Source: an uncultured Prevotellaceae bacterium (lineage in GTDB: Bacteria > Bacteroidota > Bacteroidia > Bacteroidales > Muribaculaceae). Taken from it: DNA of 23,446 nucleotides. The notes beneath the pieces were generated by a model. That model searched no databases. It was given only the letters and a program-made list of their open reading frames with translations, and was not told the origin of the DNA. Made by a program: the position numbers and the translations under genes. Location: contig CAMYCE010000029.1 of NCBI GenBank assembly GCA_947254205.1, positions 1 to 23,446 on the forward strand, in the 5' to 3' direction. Each line of letters starts with the position of its first letter. Position 1 is the first letter of the stretch. This document shows, in pieces, positions 13,501 through 22,378 of this stretch.

Positions 13501-16500
13501 CTATTTAGTCACAAGAAAATCGAGCATTTGGCCCATGAGCGTGTCGCGGGCTGTGGCTTGCTTCACCGTCTCGAAGGGGAAACCAGCCACCACAGTGCGA
13601 TAGCCATCACGCTTGGAGGCAACTGCTGCAGGCTTGGCATTCTCGCCATAGCGCATCACTGTCATGCCACGCTCATCGGCAGGATAAAGTGCATCGGGCG
13701 ATTCTACTGCATAGAAATCGCTATTGAGTGCACTGTAAAAGTCAAACTTCAATCCGGCTGCTACTTGGCAGTTATTGGCCACTGTCACAACCTGCCCATT
13801 TTGAGAGGCTCGAGAGGCTCGCAAGCGATAGCCCATCACAGTCTCGGCAAAATGCGACTCGGCTTGCTCGGTTTTGGGCTTATTCCAAATGTCACTGCCC
13901 ACATAGGCTCCAGTCATGAGCACACTACCACCGCCGGCAGTAAAATTCTTGACAGCTCCCATGAATTGGGGGGTGAATATCTTGTAACGACTGGGATAGG
14001 CTCCCCTACCGTTCATGCACTCCTTTTGCTTGCCCATGGCCAAGTCGAGCACAGCGAAATCACTGGCACTCACCATGCCATCAGAAAAAGCTTGCAAACT
14101 TGTAGAAACAAATGAATAGCCTGCCTTGATGATCGACTCGCCATGAATAGCAGTGTAGTCGAAGGTGTTGCCTGCAATCGTTTGAGTTTCATGGCTGGCG
14201 CGCGAGTCACCAAAGCCGGTGTTGTCGTCGTCAACCCAATCGAGGTTGCGATTAAACTCTACTTGCGGCCCCACATAGTTGAGCTGTTGCACATAGTCGA
14301 CTCCGTGGTCGGCCGCATCGTCAAAACCAGCATAGTCGCCATGTTCAAACCAGTCGGGGGCACTCAGGCGAGTGAAACCATTCACCACTGCCACATTGCC
14401 CTTGCTGTTTTTGGCAACGCCAAGCGAGAGCACCTCGCTCGGGAAACTGCGTCCACCCTCATTCATAGCCACAATCTTGTAGCTGTGCACAAGGTTGTCA
14501 TCAACATAGGCCACATATTGAGGCTTGTTGACAATGGCTATTTCCTTGAAGCCACCACTTGCCACCCGCTCCATCACCACATATTTCTTGGCATCGGCAT
14601 TCTCGCTCAAGGCATCAGGTGTGGGCTTCCACGACAGCACATAGCAACCATCGCTCACCTTGCCAATATTGAAAGAATTGACAGGCAAAGGTTGCACCAC
14701 ATAGTCGCGGTGATCACGCTTGGCGATAAACTTGAGAATACCCTTATAGATGGCGCGGCTCACATCGAAACGAAAATTGGGGTCTTGCCCATATTTCATG
14801 TCGGCAAGATTTTGATGCGACAACAGTTCCATGAGCAAAGCCGGCACTTCGGGCACACGCGCCTCATAGTAGGAGGCATCGCGCATTCCACGGCGTGTCC
14901 AATTGGGTTCATATTTTGCCCTAATATCATTCACCACTTGGCTCATGACAATATCGGCATAGCTACGCGAAATTTCGCGCGGTGTGCCGTCTTCATATTT
15001 TCCAAAGAGTTTTCCGTTTTTCAGGGTGCTATAAATGAGCAATGTGCCCACAATATCATCATTTTTGGTCACACCTGCATCGGTGTGCAAGCAAAACGAC
15101 ACATCAACAGGCACTTTGAGACCTTGTTGAGCAGGATTGACCGATGAGCCTCCTGCCAAATAGTTGACCCACAACCCACGCGAGCGATAGTCGTCGTTGT
15201 AGTCTACCAGCCCTTGCGTTGGGGAGTAAACAGTAGCGGGAAAACCTGCCCATTGCAAGTAGTAGCGTGAAGCAATCTTATACCACGGATAGTTTCCACT
15301 GGTCACATAGTCATAGGTCACTCCCTCTTTGGCCAAGCAATCCATGCGCTTGCCTTCTTGCGCCAATTTCAGGTTTTCGGGGGTGCGCTCGGCTGGTCGA
15401 CGTGCCACACAGCCCAAGCCTCCACCCACTTTGATAGCATCGGCAGTGACAACGGCATTTTCTTGCTTGGAGAGGTTGGAAAGTGTCACCACATTCTTAT
15501 TCAACCCTTTGGCAAGCTGAAATGTGCCCAAATACACCCACACACCACCGGCCATGCTTTGGTCGACCAAAAATTCTTGACTACCTGCAAGACTATTGAC
15601 TGTGTAGCGTGCATCTTTGGCACTGCCCTCTACCGACTTATAAGAAATATAAATAGCATAGTCGCCAGCTTGGGGCATGTCAACGTCCCATGTGGCTATT
15701 GAGGCACGCTTGGCTTCTTTTGTTGTGCTCACCTTGCGATAGCTACCCTCGTTAAAGGGGTTTTGCCAGTCGACATATTGGTCGCGATTTAGGGCAAAAC
15801 CACTGTCTTCGCCCTTTTGCCAAGCATTTTTGCCATTTTTTTCATGATAACCCGTCATGGCTTTGCCTCCATCGTTGTCGACAATCACGGCAAAATTGTG
15901 GGTGTCGCGTTCACGCGCGTCCCACACATAGGCACCAGCATTTTCAAGCATGGGCATGAGGTAGGGTATCACATAGCTATGGGTATAGAGGTCTTCGACC
16001 GTCTGCAACAAGCGCCCCCGTTGCCACTCCCAGCGATTGAGCGAGTTTTCAAAATAAAGTCCGTGACTGGGCCACAATGCCACGATATTGCCATCGAGAG
16101 CCTTGCTATATCGATAGTTTTTATCGACAGGAGTTATAAAGGGGGCGTGCTTGCGCTTATAGGACTTGTCAAAGTCCACCCAATAGCTATCAATGTCATT
16201 GCCAGCAATGGTGAGCTTCAACGAGTTGCCCTTGTATTGACTGCCCAAGGTTGCAAGCAACTGGGTTTTCAACGCTTCGATAGAAGATTCGGTAAAGGGT
16301 ATTTCACCAAAATTGCCAGAAAGGTCGATGTGCACCGTGTCGTTGTTCATCGACACGTGCCCAACTTTCACTTTGCCCACACTCGTGTTTTGTGGAACGT
16401 GAGAAGCTACCACTTGTTGAATCCTCAAAAGGTCGGCTTCTTCAACATTTTGCGCCGACATGTAAAGCGAACCTAAAAAGCCGCCGGCCACAAGAGCCAA

Positions 16501-16524
16501 GCATGCTTGTCTTTTTATCTTCAT
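13501..16524 (-). CDS. Large secreted amidase-like protein with inserted golvesin/xanthan-lyase domain
   Basis: This 1007-residue exported protein begins with signal peptide MKIKRQACLALVAGGFLGSL; the ATG at 16524 is preferred to a start at 16578. Residues of about 50-120 resemble a small GerMN-like domain (tentative). A zinc amidase fold of Amidase_3 type follows. His154 (PSHGLYFEN), Glu177 (TVEDLYTH) and His480 (FCLHTDAG) are likely ligands, and Glu566 (LLMELLSHQN) the catalytic residue. Between His154/Glu177 and His480 lies an insert of roughly 150 residues (AVIVDNDGG to ADAIKVGG) typical of the golvesin/Xly carbohydrate-binding family. Database names for such proteins are often 'xanthan lyase'. 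The C-terminal part includes a fibronectin-like segment and a ThuA-like region (VLMTGAYVGSDIW). The context supports peptidoglycan or exopolysaccharide degradation outside the cell. Confidence 0.82.
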   Translation of the reverse strand: MKIKRQACLALVAGGFLGSLYMSAQNVEEADLLRIQQVVASHVPQNTSVGKVKVGHVSMNNDTVHIDLSGNFGEIPFTESSIEALKTQLLATLGSQYKGNSLKLTIAGNDIDSYWVDFDKSYKRKHAPFITPVDKNYRYSKALDGNIVALWPSHGLYFENSLNRWEWQRGRLLQTVEDLYTHSYVIPYLMPMLENAGAYVWDARERDTHNFAVIVDNDGGKAMTGYHEKNGKNAWQKGEDSGFALNRDQYVDWQNPFNEGSYRKVSTTKEAKRASIATWDVDMPQAGDYAIYISYKSVEGSAKDARYTVNSLAGSQEFLVDQSMAGGVWVYLGTFQLAKGLNKNVVTLSNLSKQENAVVTADAIKVGGGLGCVARRPAERTPENLKLAQEGKRMDCLAKEGVTYDYVTSGNYPWYKIASRYYLQWAGFPATVYSPTQGLVDYNDDYRSRGLWVNYLAGGSSVNPAQQGLKVPVDVSFCLHTDAGVTKNDDIVGTLLIYSTLKNGKLFGKYEDGTPREISRSYADIVMSQVVNDIRAKYEPNWTRRGMRDASYYEARVPEVPALLMELLSHQNLADMKYGQDPNFRFDVSRAIYKGILKFIAKRDHRDYVVQPLPVNSFNIGKVSDGCYVLSWKPTPDALSENADAKKYVVMERVASGGFKEIAIVNKPQYVAYVDDNLVHSYKIVAMNEGGRSFPSEVLSLGVAKNSKGNVAVVNGFTRLSAPDWFEHGDYAGFDDAADHGVDYVQQLNYVGPQVEFNRNLDWVDDDNTGFGDSRASHETQTIAGNTFDYTAIHGESIIKAGYSFVSTSLQAFSDGMVSASDFAVLDLAMGKQKECMNGRGAYPSRYKIFTPQFMGAVKNFTAGGGSVLMTGAYVGSDIWNKPKTEQAESHFAETVMGYRLRASRASQNGQVVTVANNCQVAAGLKFDFYSALNSDFYAVESPDALYPADERGMTVMRYGENAKPAAVASKRDGYRTVVAGFPFETVKQATARDTLMGQMLDFLVTK

Positions 16525-16593
16525 TGAACTTTTCAATTCGTTCTTAGTTATAGAAGTGAAGTGCACACCCTGTGGCACAACACTTCTTCTTCA

Positions 16594-16601
16594 CAAAAAT
16601 A
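16594..16601 (-). promoter_or_regulatory. Candidate Bacteroidota -7 promoter element
   Basis: The minus strand reads TATTTTTG, matching the Bacteroidota -7 consensus TAnnTTTG, about 70 bp upstream of the ATG at 16524. No clear -33 TTTG is seen at the usual distance, so the call rests on one short element in AT-rich sequence. Its place between a terminator (16734-16765) and the amidase-like gene is right for a promoter. Confidence 0.28.
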
Positions 16602-16733
16602 CGATAAACATTTCACTTGAAGCACGAAACAACAAGCCTTTTTCGAGCGTTTCACATTTTTTATTTTTTGAATACATATTTTTAATTCACACCGTTTAAT
16701 ACTGAAAACCTAATCACCTATCTATCAAAAAAC

Positions 16734-16765
16734 AAAGGCATCTTCTCGCAAAAGAAAACGCCTTT
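16734..16765 (-). terminator. Intrinsic terminator after the kinase paralog
   Basis: Outer arms AAAGGC (16734-16739) and GCCTTT (16760-16765) continue into a partly paired inner stem with a short loop around TTGCG on the minus strand. On that strand the stem is followed by GTTTTTTGATAG, a good U-tract. It lies 24 bp beyond the stop codon of the kinase gene at 16789 and separates it from the golvesin-domain amidase gene. Confidence 0.8.
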
Positions 16766-16788
16766 TTATAAGGTTGAAAAATAGAAAT

Positions 16789-17640
16789 CTAATCGTTGCT
16801 GTGATAGGACACAAGCCCTGGCATGGAGTAGCGCACTATCTTCTTAATCGAAGCTCCAAACCGCTCGGCCACAGCCAGCAAAATGTCGCTATACTTGCAA
16901 GCAACCGAGCCCACAAAACACACGGGATATTTTTTATAGTCATATTGACTGATATTACGCTCAAAGAAACGCATAATTTCATGGTCAATCAAGTCGTGCA
17001 CATAGGGGTGGTCGAGGTGGTCGGCAAGAAAAAACGAAAAGGTGCGCAGGTTGCGATTGGCCATGGGGTCGCTATACACGGCGTCCATAATGCCATCGGG
17101 GGTGGTGTTGAACTTCTCATAAAACTCACGAGCCAGTTCCTCGGGAGCCAGTTCTTTGAGCACATCGCTCAAGAAAAGGCGACCCAGTGCATTGCCACTG
17201 CCCTCATCGCCCAGCACATAGCCCAGAGGCCGCACATTCTTCACGATTTTTTCGCCGTCATAGAAACACGAGTTGGAACCAGTGCCCAAAATGCAGGCAA
17301 GACCGGCATTGTGAATGAGCAACCCGCGAGCAGCACCAAGCAAGTCGCTCTCGACAGTGCAAGGCGTTTTGAATTGCGCAACAAGCGACGACTCTACTAT
17401 TTTGTTTTTTTCGGGGCTCGAACAACCTGCACCATAGTAATAGACGTGCTCCCAACGACGTTTTAAAAACTCTTGGGGCAATTCCAGACGTATGACATGA
17501 CTAATCTCGCGTCGCGACTGGAAATAGGGATTCATGCCTGTGGTGAAAGCATGCTCAACAATTTGGTCACCCTCGACAAGCACCCACTCGGTGCGCGTTG
17601 AGCTACTCTCGGCTATCACTTTCATGTTTTGGTTGTTCAT
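16789..17640 (-). CDS. BadF-family sugar kinase paralog with altered phosphate-1 motif
   Basis: This 283-residue protein is colinear with the kinase at 4497-5342. It shares FTTGMN, YYYGAG, GTGSNSC-x-YDGE, PLGY-x-LGDEGSG and FVGS. The phosphate-1 loop is the exception: the paralog has ADCGSTKIDW, but here it reads AESSSTRTEW. The usual Asp is Glu11 and the usual Gly is Ser13. In ASKHA kinases that Asp helps hold magnesium-ATP, so activity may be weak, altered or lost. The ATG at 17640 (MNNQNMKVIAE) was chosen; MKVIAE at 17625 is possible, and a start at 17733 would add an unlikely N-terminus. It stands alone between two terminators. Candidate roles are a MurNAc or GlcNAc kinase of different specificity, or a sugar-binding regulator. 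Confidence 0.85.
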   Translation of the reverse strand: MNNQNMKVIAESSSTRTEWVLVEGDQIVEHAFTTGMNPYFQSRREISHVIRLELPQEFLKRRWEHVYYYGAGCSSPEKNKIVESSLVAQFKTPCTVESDLLGAARGLLIHNAGLACILGTGSNSCFYDGEKIVKNVRPLGYVLGDEGSGNALGRLFLSDVLKELAPEELAREFYEKFNTTPDGIMDAVYSDPMANRNLRTFSFFLADHLDHPYVHDLIDHEIMRFFERNISQYDYKKYPVCFVGSVACKYSDILLAVAERFGASIKKIVRYSMPGLVSYHSND

Positions 17641-17702
17641 CAGCAGATATTCAACAAAAGCGGTATCCAGCGAAGTTGATACCACGGGTTTATTTTGAAA
17701 TA

Positions 17703-17710
17703 CAAAATTA
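17703..17710 (-). promoter_or_regulatory. Candidate -7 promoter element for the kinase paralog
   Basis: The minus strand reads TAATTTTG, fitting the Bacteroidota -7 consensus TAnnTTTG, about 63 bp upstream of the ATG at 17640 and downstream of the strong hairpin at 17784-17836. A matching -33 TTTG is not evident. If real, transcription would begin inside the longer frame that starts at 17733, which supports the shorter protein. Confidence 0.28.
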
Positions 17711-17783
17711 TACTTAAATTCACAACGAGCCACTATTAATGTCCCGATTTATTAAAGATTAACGTTAATTTAACATCTAAATT

Positions 17784-17836
17784 AACACCCAAAAGAGTGC
17801 AACAAGCTTGATACTTGTTGCACTCTTTTGGGTGTT
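17784..17836 (-). terminator. Strong 23-bp hairpin at the end of the propeller-amidase cluster
   Basis: Perfect 23-nt arms at 17784-17806 and 17814-17836 enclose a 7-nt loop. The left arm starts AACACCCAAAAGAGTGCAAC. The hairpin lies 38 bp past the stop of the 821-residue amidase gene. On the minus strand it is followed by AATTTAGATG, so the U-tract is weak, but the stem is long enough to block or stabilise the 3' end. The inner TTGCACTCT / AGAGTGCAA core is shared with the terminator at 2779-2814. Confidence 0.72.
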
Positions 17837-17874
17837 GTTGAATCGCACCAACAAGAGAGAGAGATGCAGTTGGG

Positions 17875-20340
17875 TTAATGCTTCACCACAACCTTGTGGC
17901 TGCTCACGCCAGCATCAACATACACCTTCAAGACATAGATGCCTGTGGCAAACTGCGAAACGTTGACATAGTTGGTGGCATTGCGAGCCACAACGCGACC
18001 ATTGGAGTCAATCAGTTCAACGCCATGAATTGGCCCGTCGGCACCAGCCACCACATAGTCGTTCACCACTGTCGACGATAGGGTGACTCCGCCCACTGCC
18101 GAGTTGTGCACTTCATTGATGCCACTTGAGGGCAACTTGAGCATGTTGTCGAGCTTGATTGAATGATTGCCATAGGCCATTTTGCTGTTGCCATTGCCAA
18201 TCAAGAAAGAGCACACTTGATATTCTCCCTCATTGAGACTGTCGAGCGTGAGGGTTTCATATTTCCAGCCATGATAATCGAGTGTGCACAAGGTCACAAG
18301 TGTGAAACGCTCGGGATCGTCTTTTTTACAGAAGCCTAAAAAAAGATTGTTGTGGCTCATGTCGCCATTGACGTGCACCCCCAAGCGATCACCTTTCACA
18401 AAAGTCACATCGCCAAAGCTCTTGAACTTCACACTCAATTCGAGAGTGTTGTCTTGCCATGGGGTGGGGGCTGTAGCTGCATTACACAGCCAATATTTCA
18501 ATTCAACAGAGTTGTTGCCAAAGAGTTTATCACTCGATAGCTTGCACTCGCCTCTGGGTGCCTCCTCACGGGTTTCCAACATTGGTTCAAAATTGGTGGC
18601 ATCTTCAAAGTCACACACCACCTTGCCCTCTTTCTCCACTCCGGCATCAACGGCAGTGAAATTGCAGGTAAAAGGCTCTGCAAGATGCAAGCCTGCTGTA
18701 TCTTGAACAGCTTTATCGACCACAAGCCTGTAGCTTTGGCCCGGGGTGAGAGCCTTGAGCAAGGGCAACTTGATGTAGCCATAGTCGTCGCCACGCTTGT
18801 TGTTTTTGATAGAACGCTTGTTATAGGCCAACTCTGCGCCATTCTTGTCATAAACGTGAATGAGCGAGAACAAGCCACGCGAATCGAGCAAGGAGTCGGT
18901 GCGAAATTCCACATATTGTCCTGCCTTGCAATGCACTTGAGCCCCCTCATAGGGGAACACGGCCAACGGCGCAATGTGGTTGCGCCCTTCGGTCTTAAAT
19001 TTGAAGGAGAAAGGTTGTTGCATGGGCACTCCCCCTCCATGCTGTGCTTCATTGCCCAGCACAACCGTGTAGGCAGTGTTCACGTCATAGGCATCGTTGG
19101 GCGTGAAAGTCATGCAATAGTTGCTGTCTTCCCATTTAAAAGAGCCTTCTACTGCAGGAGTGATTGTGAATGCTTTTTCGACCGACTCGGTGTCCATGTC
19201 CCAGTTGAAACGCAACACAATGGGAGTGTTACAACGCACAGGGGCATCGCCATCGCCCCACACAGGGCTATACTCGGTGACCTCGGGAGCCGAATTGCGC
19301 ACTCGCTTGAGGTCGAAATTGCAATAGGTCGAAACGTTGGCTTTCACCTCCACTTTCTTGGATAAGGTGGTGTGTGAGGATTCACTCACCTCAACCTCAT
19401 AGTTGCCGGGGGTTAAATATTTAAACAGGTAGATGCCGTTGTTGAGCGTGTCGACCTGGCACGTTTGCAACACATCGCCGGCAGAGTTTTTCAACTTCAC
19501 CACAGCGCCATTCACAGGCATGCGACGGTCGTCGCCATGCATCACATAGGCAACAGTGCGCAACATGCGGTCGTCTCTCACATTGCCAGTGATGATTCCC
19601 AATTCATATTGTTGGGCCCTGTTGAAGTAGCGATCGGTTGCTATCGAGAAGTTCCAGCCTTCAACCCAGCAATAATTGTTGTTGAGCAGACGATAGGTTT
19701 CGGGGATATAATCGTGATAGGAGCCCTCGCTGAGCATCGACACCACCTTGTTGCCTCGCAGCACGCCCAAGCCCACTTTGTCGCCCCAACCGGGATAGAA
19801 TGTCCAGTCGCCATACTCGCGAAATGCTTGTTCGGTCCACACTGTGCTTTTGTTGGGCAACAACTCCTTACCCAAACATTTGGTCAAGGAATCGGCCCCT
19901 GCTATTTCGGGTTGCCCTGTGTAGCCACGATAAAGCCCCATGGGAAAATTCACTCGATAGCCATCGCCGGCACCGGTGGCATTGCTATGAATCGAGTAAA
20001 ACACATCGGCACCACTGGCGTTGCTCAATGCCACGATGGTAGAGAGTTTCAAATCGTCTTCGGTGTCGTTTTTCACACGCGACATCGTCACCTTGTAACC
20101 TTTTTTCAAGAGAGCTTCGCGCAAAGCAAATCCTTTTTTGAGATTGGAGTTTGACTCCCAAAAACCGGCAGTGTCGCCTGCGGCAAAGGGTGCAACCACC
20201 ACATTGCGGTCGTCGCTATCGTGCCCACCATGCCCCGGATTGATATAAACATGAGGCTTCTCGATGCCGGCGAACACAAAATTGGTGCCTAAAACAGTGG
20301 CACAAAGCAATGCGCCCCAAAACAATGTATTTTTTTTCAT
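17875..20340 (-). CDS. Multidomain N-acetylmuramoyl-L-alanine amidase (Amidase_3) with Ig-like domains and a sorting tail
   Basis: This 821-residue secreted zinc amidase would cleave the bond between MurNAc and the stem peptide. After a signal peptide (residues 1-24) the Amidase_3 domain shows His37 (NPGHGGHD), Glu62 (FWESNSN), His118 (YSIHSN) and catalytic Glu205 (MLSEGSYHD). It is followed by a carboxypeptidase-regulatory-like domain (about 260-340, GIYLFKYLTPGNYEVEV) and two Big_5-like Ig domains (about 345-460 and 465-570). A jelly-roll-like region begins VCDFEDATNF, and the C-terminus GIYVLKVYVDAGVSSHKVVVKH resembles a type IX secretion signal, so surface display or release is likely. 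The ATG at 20340 is 2 bp after the propeller gene, so the two are translationally linked. A shorter paralog lies at 21296-22378. Confidence 0.93.
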   Translation of the reverse strand: MKKNTLFWGALLCATVLGTNFVFAGIEKPHVYINPGHGGHDSDDRNVVVAPFAAGDTAGFWESNSNLKKGFALREALLKKGYKVTMSRVKNDTEDDLKLSTIVALSNASGADVFYSIHSNATGAGDGYRVNFPMGLYRGYTGQPEIAGADSLTKCLGKELLPNKSTVWTEQAFREYGDWTFYPGWGDKVGLGVLRGNKVVSMLSEGSYHDYIPETYRLLNNNYCWVEGWNFSIATDRYFNRAQQYELGIITGNVRDDRMLRTVAYVMHGDDRRMPVNGAVVKLKNSAGDVLQTCQVDTLNNGIYLFKYLTPGNYEVEVSESSHTTLSKKVEVKANVSTYCNFDLKRVRNSAPEVTEYSPVWGDGDAPVRCNTPIVLRFNWDMDTESVEKAFTITPAVEGSFKWEDSNYCMTFTPNDAYDVNTAYTVVLGNEAQHGGGVPMQQPFSFKFKTEGRNHIAPLAVFPYEGAQVHCKAGQYVEFRTDSLLDSRGLFSLIHVYDKNGAELAYNKRSIKNNKRGDDYGYIKLPLLKALTPGQSYRLVVDKAVQDTAGLHLAEPFTCNFTAVDAGVEKEGKVVCDFEDATNFEPMLETREEAPRGECKLSSDKLFGNNSVELKYWLCNAATAPTPWQDNTLELSVKFKSFGDVTFVKGDRLGVHVNGDMSHNNLFLGFCKKDDPERFTLVTLCTLDYHGWKYETLTLDSLNEGEYQVCSFLIGNGNSKMAYGNHSIKLDNMLKLPSSGINEVHNSAVGGVTLSSTVVNDYVVAGADGPIHGVELIDSNGRVVARNATNYVNVSQFATGIYVLKVYVDAGVSSHKVVVKH

Positions 20341-20342
20341 GA

Positions 20343-21245
20343 CTATCGAACTATTTTAAGAGGGGTTATAGCTATTTTCATGAGATAAAGATTGCCATCG
20401 ATTGTGGTGTAGACAATCTTGCCTGCAGCACTCGTGGGGTGCATCGTCATTGAGGTGCCCTCGGTGAGATTGTGACGTTCACGGCCATCGGCACTCAAAA
20501 GCACAAGGTGCGACGAGGTGATTTGATGGCCATCGTCGGTTGCATCTTGAGCCACAATATAGTCATTGTTATACCAGCATGGCATTTCATAGTTCCCCAG
20601 CATGGCTTGCACCTTGCCTTGGAGGTCGATAACCACAACGCCCTTGCCGGCTGCAAAAAAAGCCACTCGGTCGGCATTGGGCGACAACGAGGCCCACAGA
20701 TAGCCTGCATGGCTCTCCACAGGCGAGAAGGCGCGGGTTTTGCCTGCAACGGTGACAAACACCTGCGATCCCTGCGTGTAGACTGCCGTGCCCAAATTGC
20801 GAGCCGAAGCAAAAGTTTTGCGACCACGAAGAGCCACGCCTGCCGTGCCCACTTGGCGACTTATTGCGCCATGCTGCGCTTCAAGCACAACACTTGAAGT
20901 GTCATGCGCCACATCATAGCAAAGACCAGTGCGATAAATCAAGTTTTCATTGCCCAAAGTCTGCACGGTGTAGTAAACATTGCCATCGGCACCAAAAGTT
21001 GCATCAACTCCAGCGCCATAGTCATCGCTAATGCGAGTAACCACACGATGGTCGAAGTCATAGATTTTTAATCCACGAGCCGATTCGCCCGAAAAAAGCA
21101 AGCGGTTGCCACTATTGTTGAGCACAGGAAAATAGGCGGGGCCTTCTACCCCATTCAGTAGTCGAGATTTCTCGACCACCTTCACCTGCTGTGCACTTGC
21201 CAAGAGTGCACAACAGCTCACGAGTGTGAATAACAGTTTCTTCAT
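20343..21245 (-). CDS. Exported TolB/WD40-like beta-propeller protein, copy 2
   Basis: This 300-residue protein has signal peptide MKKLLFTLVSCCALLASA and blade-like repeats such as YFPVLNNSGNRLLFSG, ATFGADGNVYYTVQ and LWASLSPNADRVAFFAAGKG, matching the PD40/TolB propeller pattern. No catalytic residues are recognised. It is a clear paralog of the protein at 22375-23295; both contain GYLWA-x-x-SP, AAGKG-x-x-V-x-DLQG-x-V and MPCW-x-N-x-D-x-IVAQ. Each copy stands directly upstream of an Amidase_3 gene (here a 2-bp gap), which suggests a partner, inhibitor, or glycan or peptide sensor for the amidase. That role is inference. I know of no named family for this pair. Confidence 0.82.
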   Translation of the reverse strand: MKKLLFTLVSCCALLASAQQVKVVEKSRLLNGVEGPAYFPVLNNSGNRLLFSGESARGLKIYDFDHRVVTRISDDYGAGVDATFGADGNVYYTVQTLGNENLIYRTGLCYDVAHDTSSVVLEAQHGAISRQVGTAGVALRGRKTFASARNLGTAVYTQGSQVFVTVAGKTRAFSPVESHAGYLWASLSPNADRVAFFAAGKGVVVIDLQGKVQAMLGNYEMPCWYNNDYIVAQDATDDGHQITSSHLVLLSADGRERHNLTEGTSMTMHPTSAAGKIVYTTIDGNLYLMKIAITPLKIVR

Positions 21246-21295
21246 TTTTCAATAGGTGATGATATATTATTTTACAATCAAATTAGTTTTTTTTC

Positions 21296-22378
21296 TTATT
21301 GCTGTTCTTCGACATAGGGTACAGTGATGTTGCAATAGGTGGCTCGACCAGCCTTCACTTCCACACGGTGGCTCTCTACACCATCAACTTCAATGGTGTA
21401 GCTACCGGGAGCAATCTTGCCAAAGACATAAAAACCATTATTGTAACTATCAACGTGATAGGTTGCCACAACATTGCCATCGAGGTCGCACAATTCAACG
21501 GGATAGTCGTTGACGGGCTGGCGATAATCTTCGCCATAGGTTTTGCAAGCGGCTCCACGGCGGTCGATGTCGTAGCGCAACACACCTGCCACCACACCAC
21601 GACCATCATGAGGACGAGCAAAAAAAGAGTCGAGCGAGCGACTATGCAAAAACGCCTCAAGCCAACTGTAATCTTTGTTGAGCAGTCGCTCACGTTCGGG
21701 CAAATAGTCATGAAACGACGACTCAATGAGCATGCCGGGCAATTTGTTCCACCGCAACACGCCCAAGCCCACTCCATAGCCCCAATTATAGAAGCTCCAG
21801 TCGCCACGATTCAAGGCATCGCCACTCCAACAGGTGGTTTCATTCTCATAAAGAGTAGAAGTTACTATGCGCGACAATTCATCACTTCCCTCGGCAGCGG
21901 CGCGATTGTTGTAGCCCCTGAAAAGACCCAAGGGGAAGTTGACTCGACGCGAGGTGCCTGAGTCGTTGCTGTGAATGGCAAAAAACACATCGGCTCCACT
22001 ATTGAGAGCCAACTGGCTGATTTCAAACAGGTTTAAATCGTCGGCACTGGTGTTCTTGTAGCGTGAAGTGTAGACTTCATAGCCTTTTTCTTTTAAAATA
22101 TCAAAGAGAGCCATGCCCTCATTGAAATTGCTATCGGACTCATAGTAGGGCACACGGCTTTGCATGCCTTCGTTAAAGAAGGGCTCGGGCCGGTCGTTGT
22201 TGTCGTGACCACCATGGCCGGGGTTGATAAACACACGGGGGCGCAATTCCTTTTCGCTATTGGAGGTTGCCCCTGCATCATTTGGGGTTAAAAGAATGCA
22301 AGCCATGCCCATGCAAGCCACACTTGGCACACACACGGCCACTTGCCTTAACCATTGTTTCATCATTTGCTTCATCAT
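21296..22378 (-). CDS. N-acetylmuramoyl-L-alanine amidase (Amidase_3), short paralog
   Basis: This 360-residue exported zinc amidase is homologous to the first 350 residues of the 821-residue protein downstream. It has His55 (NPGHGGHDNND), Glu80 (YYESDSN), His136 (FAIHSND) and catalytic Glu219 (MLIESSFHDYLPE). It then has the same carboxypeptidase-regulatory-like domain (about 265-352, VDSYNNGFYVFGKIAPGSYTIEV) and stops there, without Ig domains or a sorting tail. A hydrophobic leader (about 10-37) is present but no clear lipobox, so periplasmic location is likely. Its ATG overlaps the stop of the propeller gene by 4 bp (ATGA), indicating translational coupling. MurNAc-L-alanine cleavage is predicted from the family. 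Confidence 0.92.
   Translation of the reverse strand: MMKQMMKQWLRQVAVCVPSVACMGMACILLTPNDAGATSNSEKELRPRVFINPGHGGHDNNDRPEPFFNEGMQSRVPYYESDSNFNEGMALFDILKEKGYEVYTSRYKNTSADDLNLFEISQLALNSGADVFFAIHSNDSGTSRRVNFPLGLFRGYNNRAAAEGSDELSRIVTSTLYENETTCWSGDALNRGDWSFYNWGYGVGLGVLRWNKLPGMLIESSFHDYLPERERLLNKDYSWLEAFLHSRSLDSFFARPHDGRGVVAGVLRYDIDRRGAACKTYGEDYRQPVNDYPVELCDLDGNVVATYHVDSYNNGFYVFGKIAPGSYTIEVDGVESHRVEVKAGRATYCNITVPYVEEQQ

Noticed and set aside
14143..15147. Plus-strand frame of 334 codons inside the golvesin-domain amidase gene
   Set aside because: It is antisense to a complete gene with signal peptide and catalytic motifs; no start context or homology was recognised.
17641..17733. 31-residue N-terminal extension of the kinase paralog
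   Set aside because: It is AT-rich, contains a promoter-like element, and family members start right before the phosphate-1 strand.
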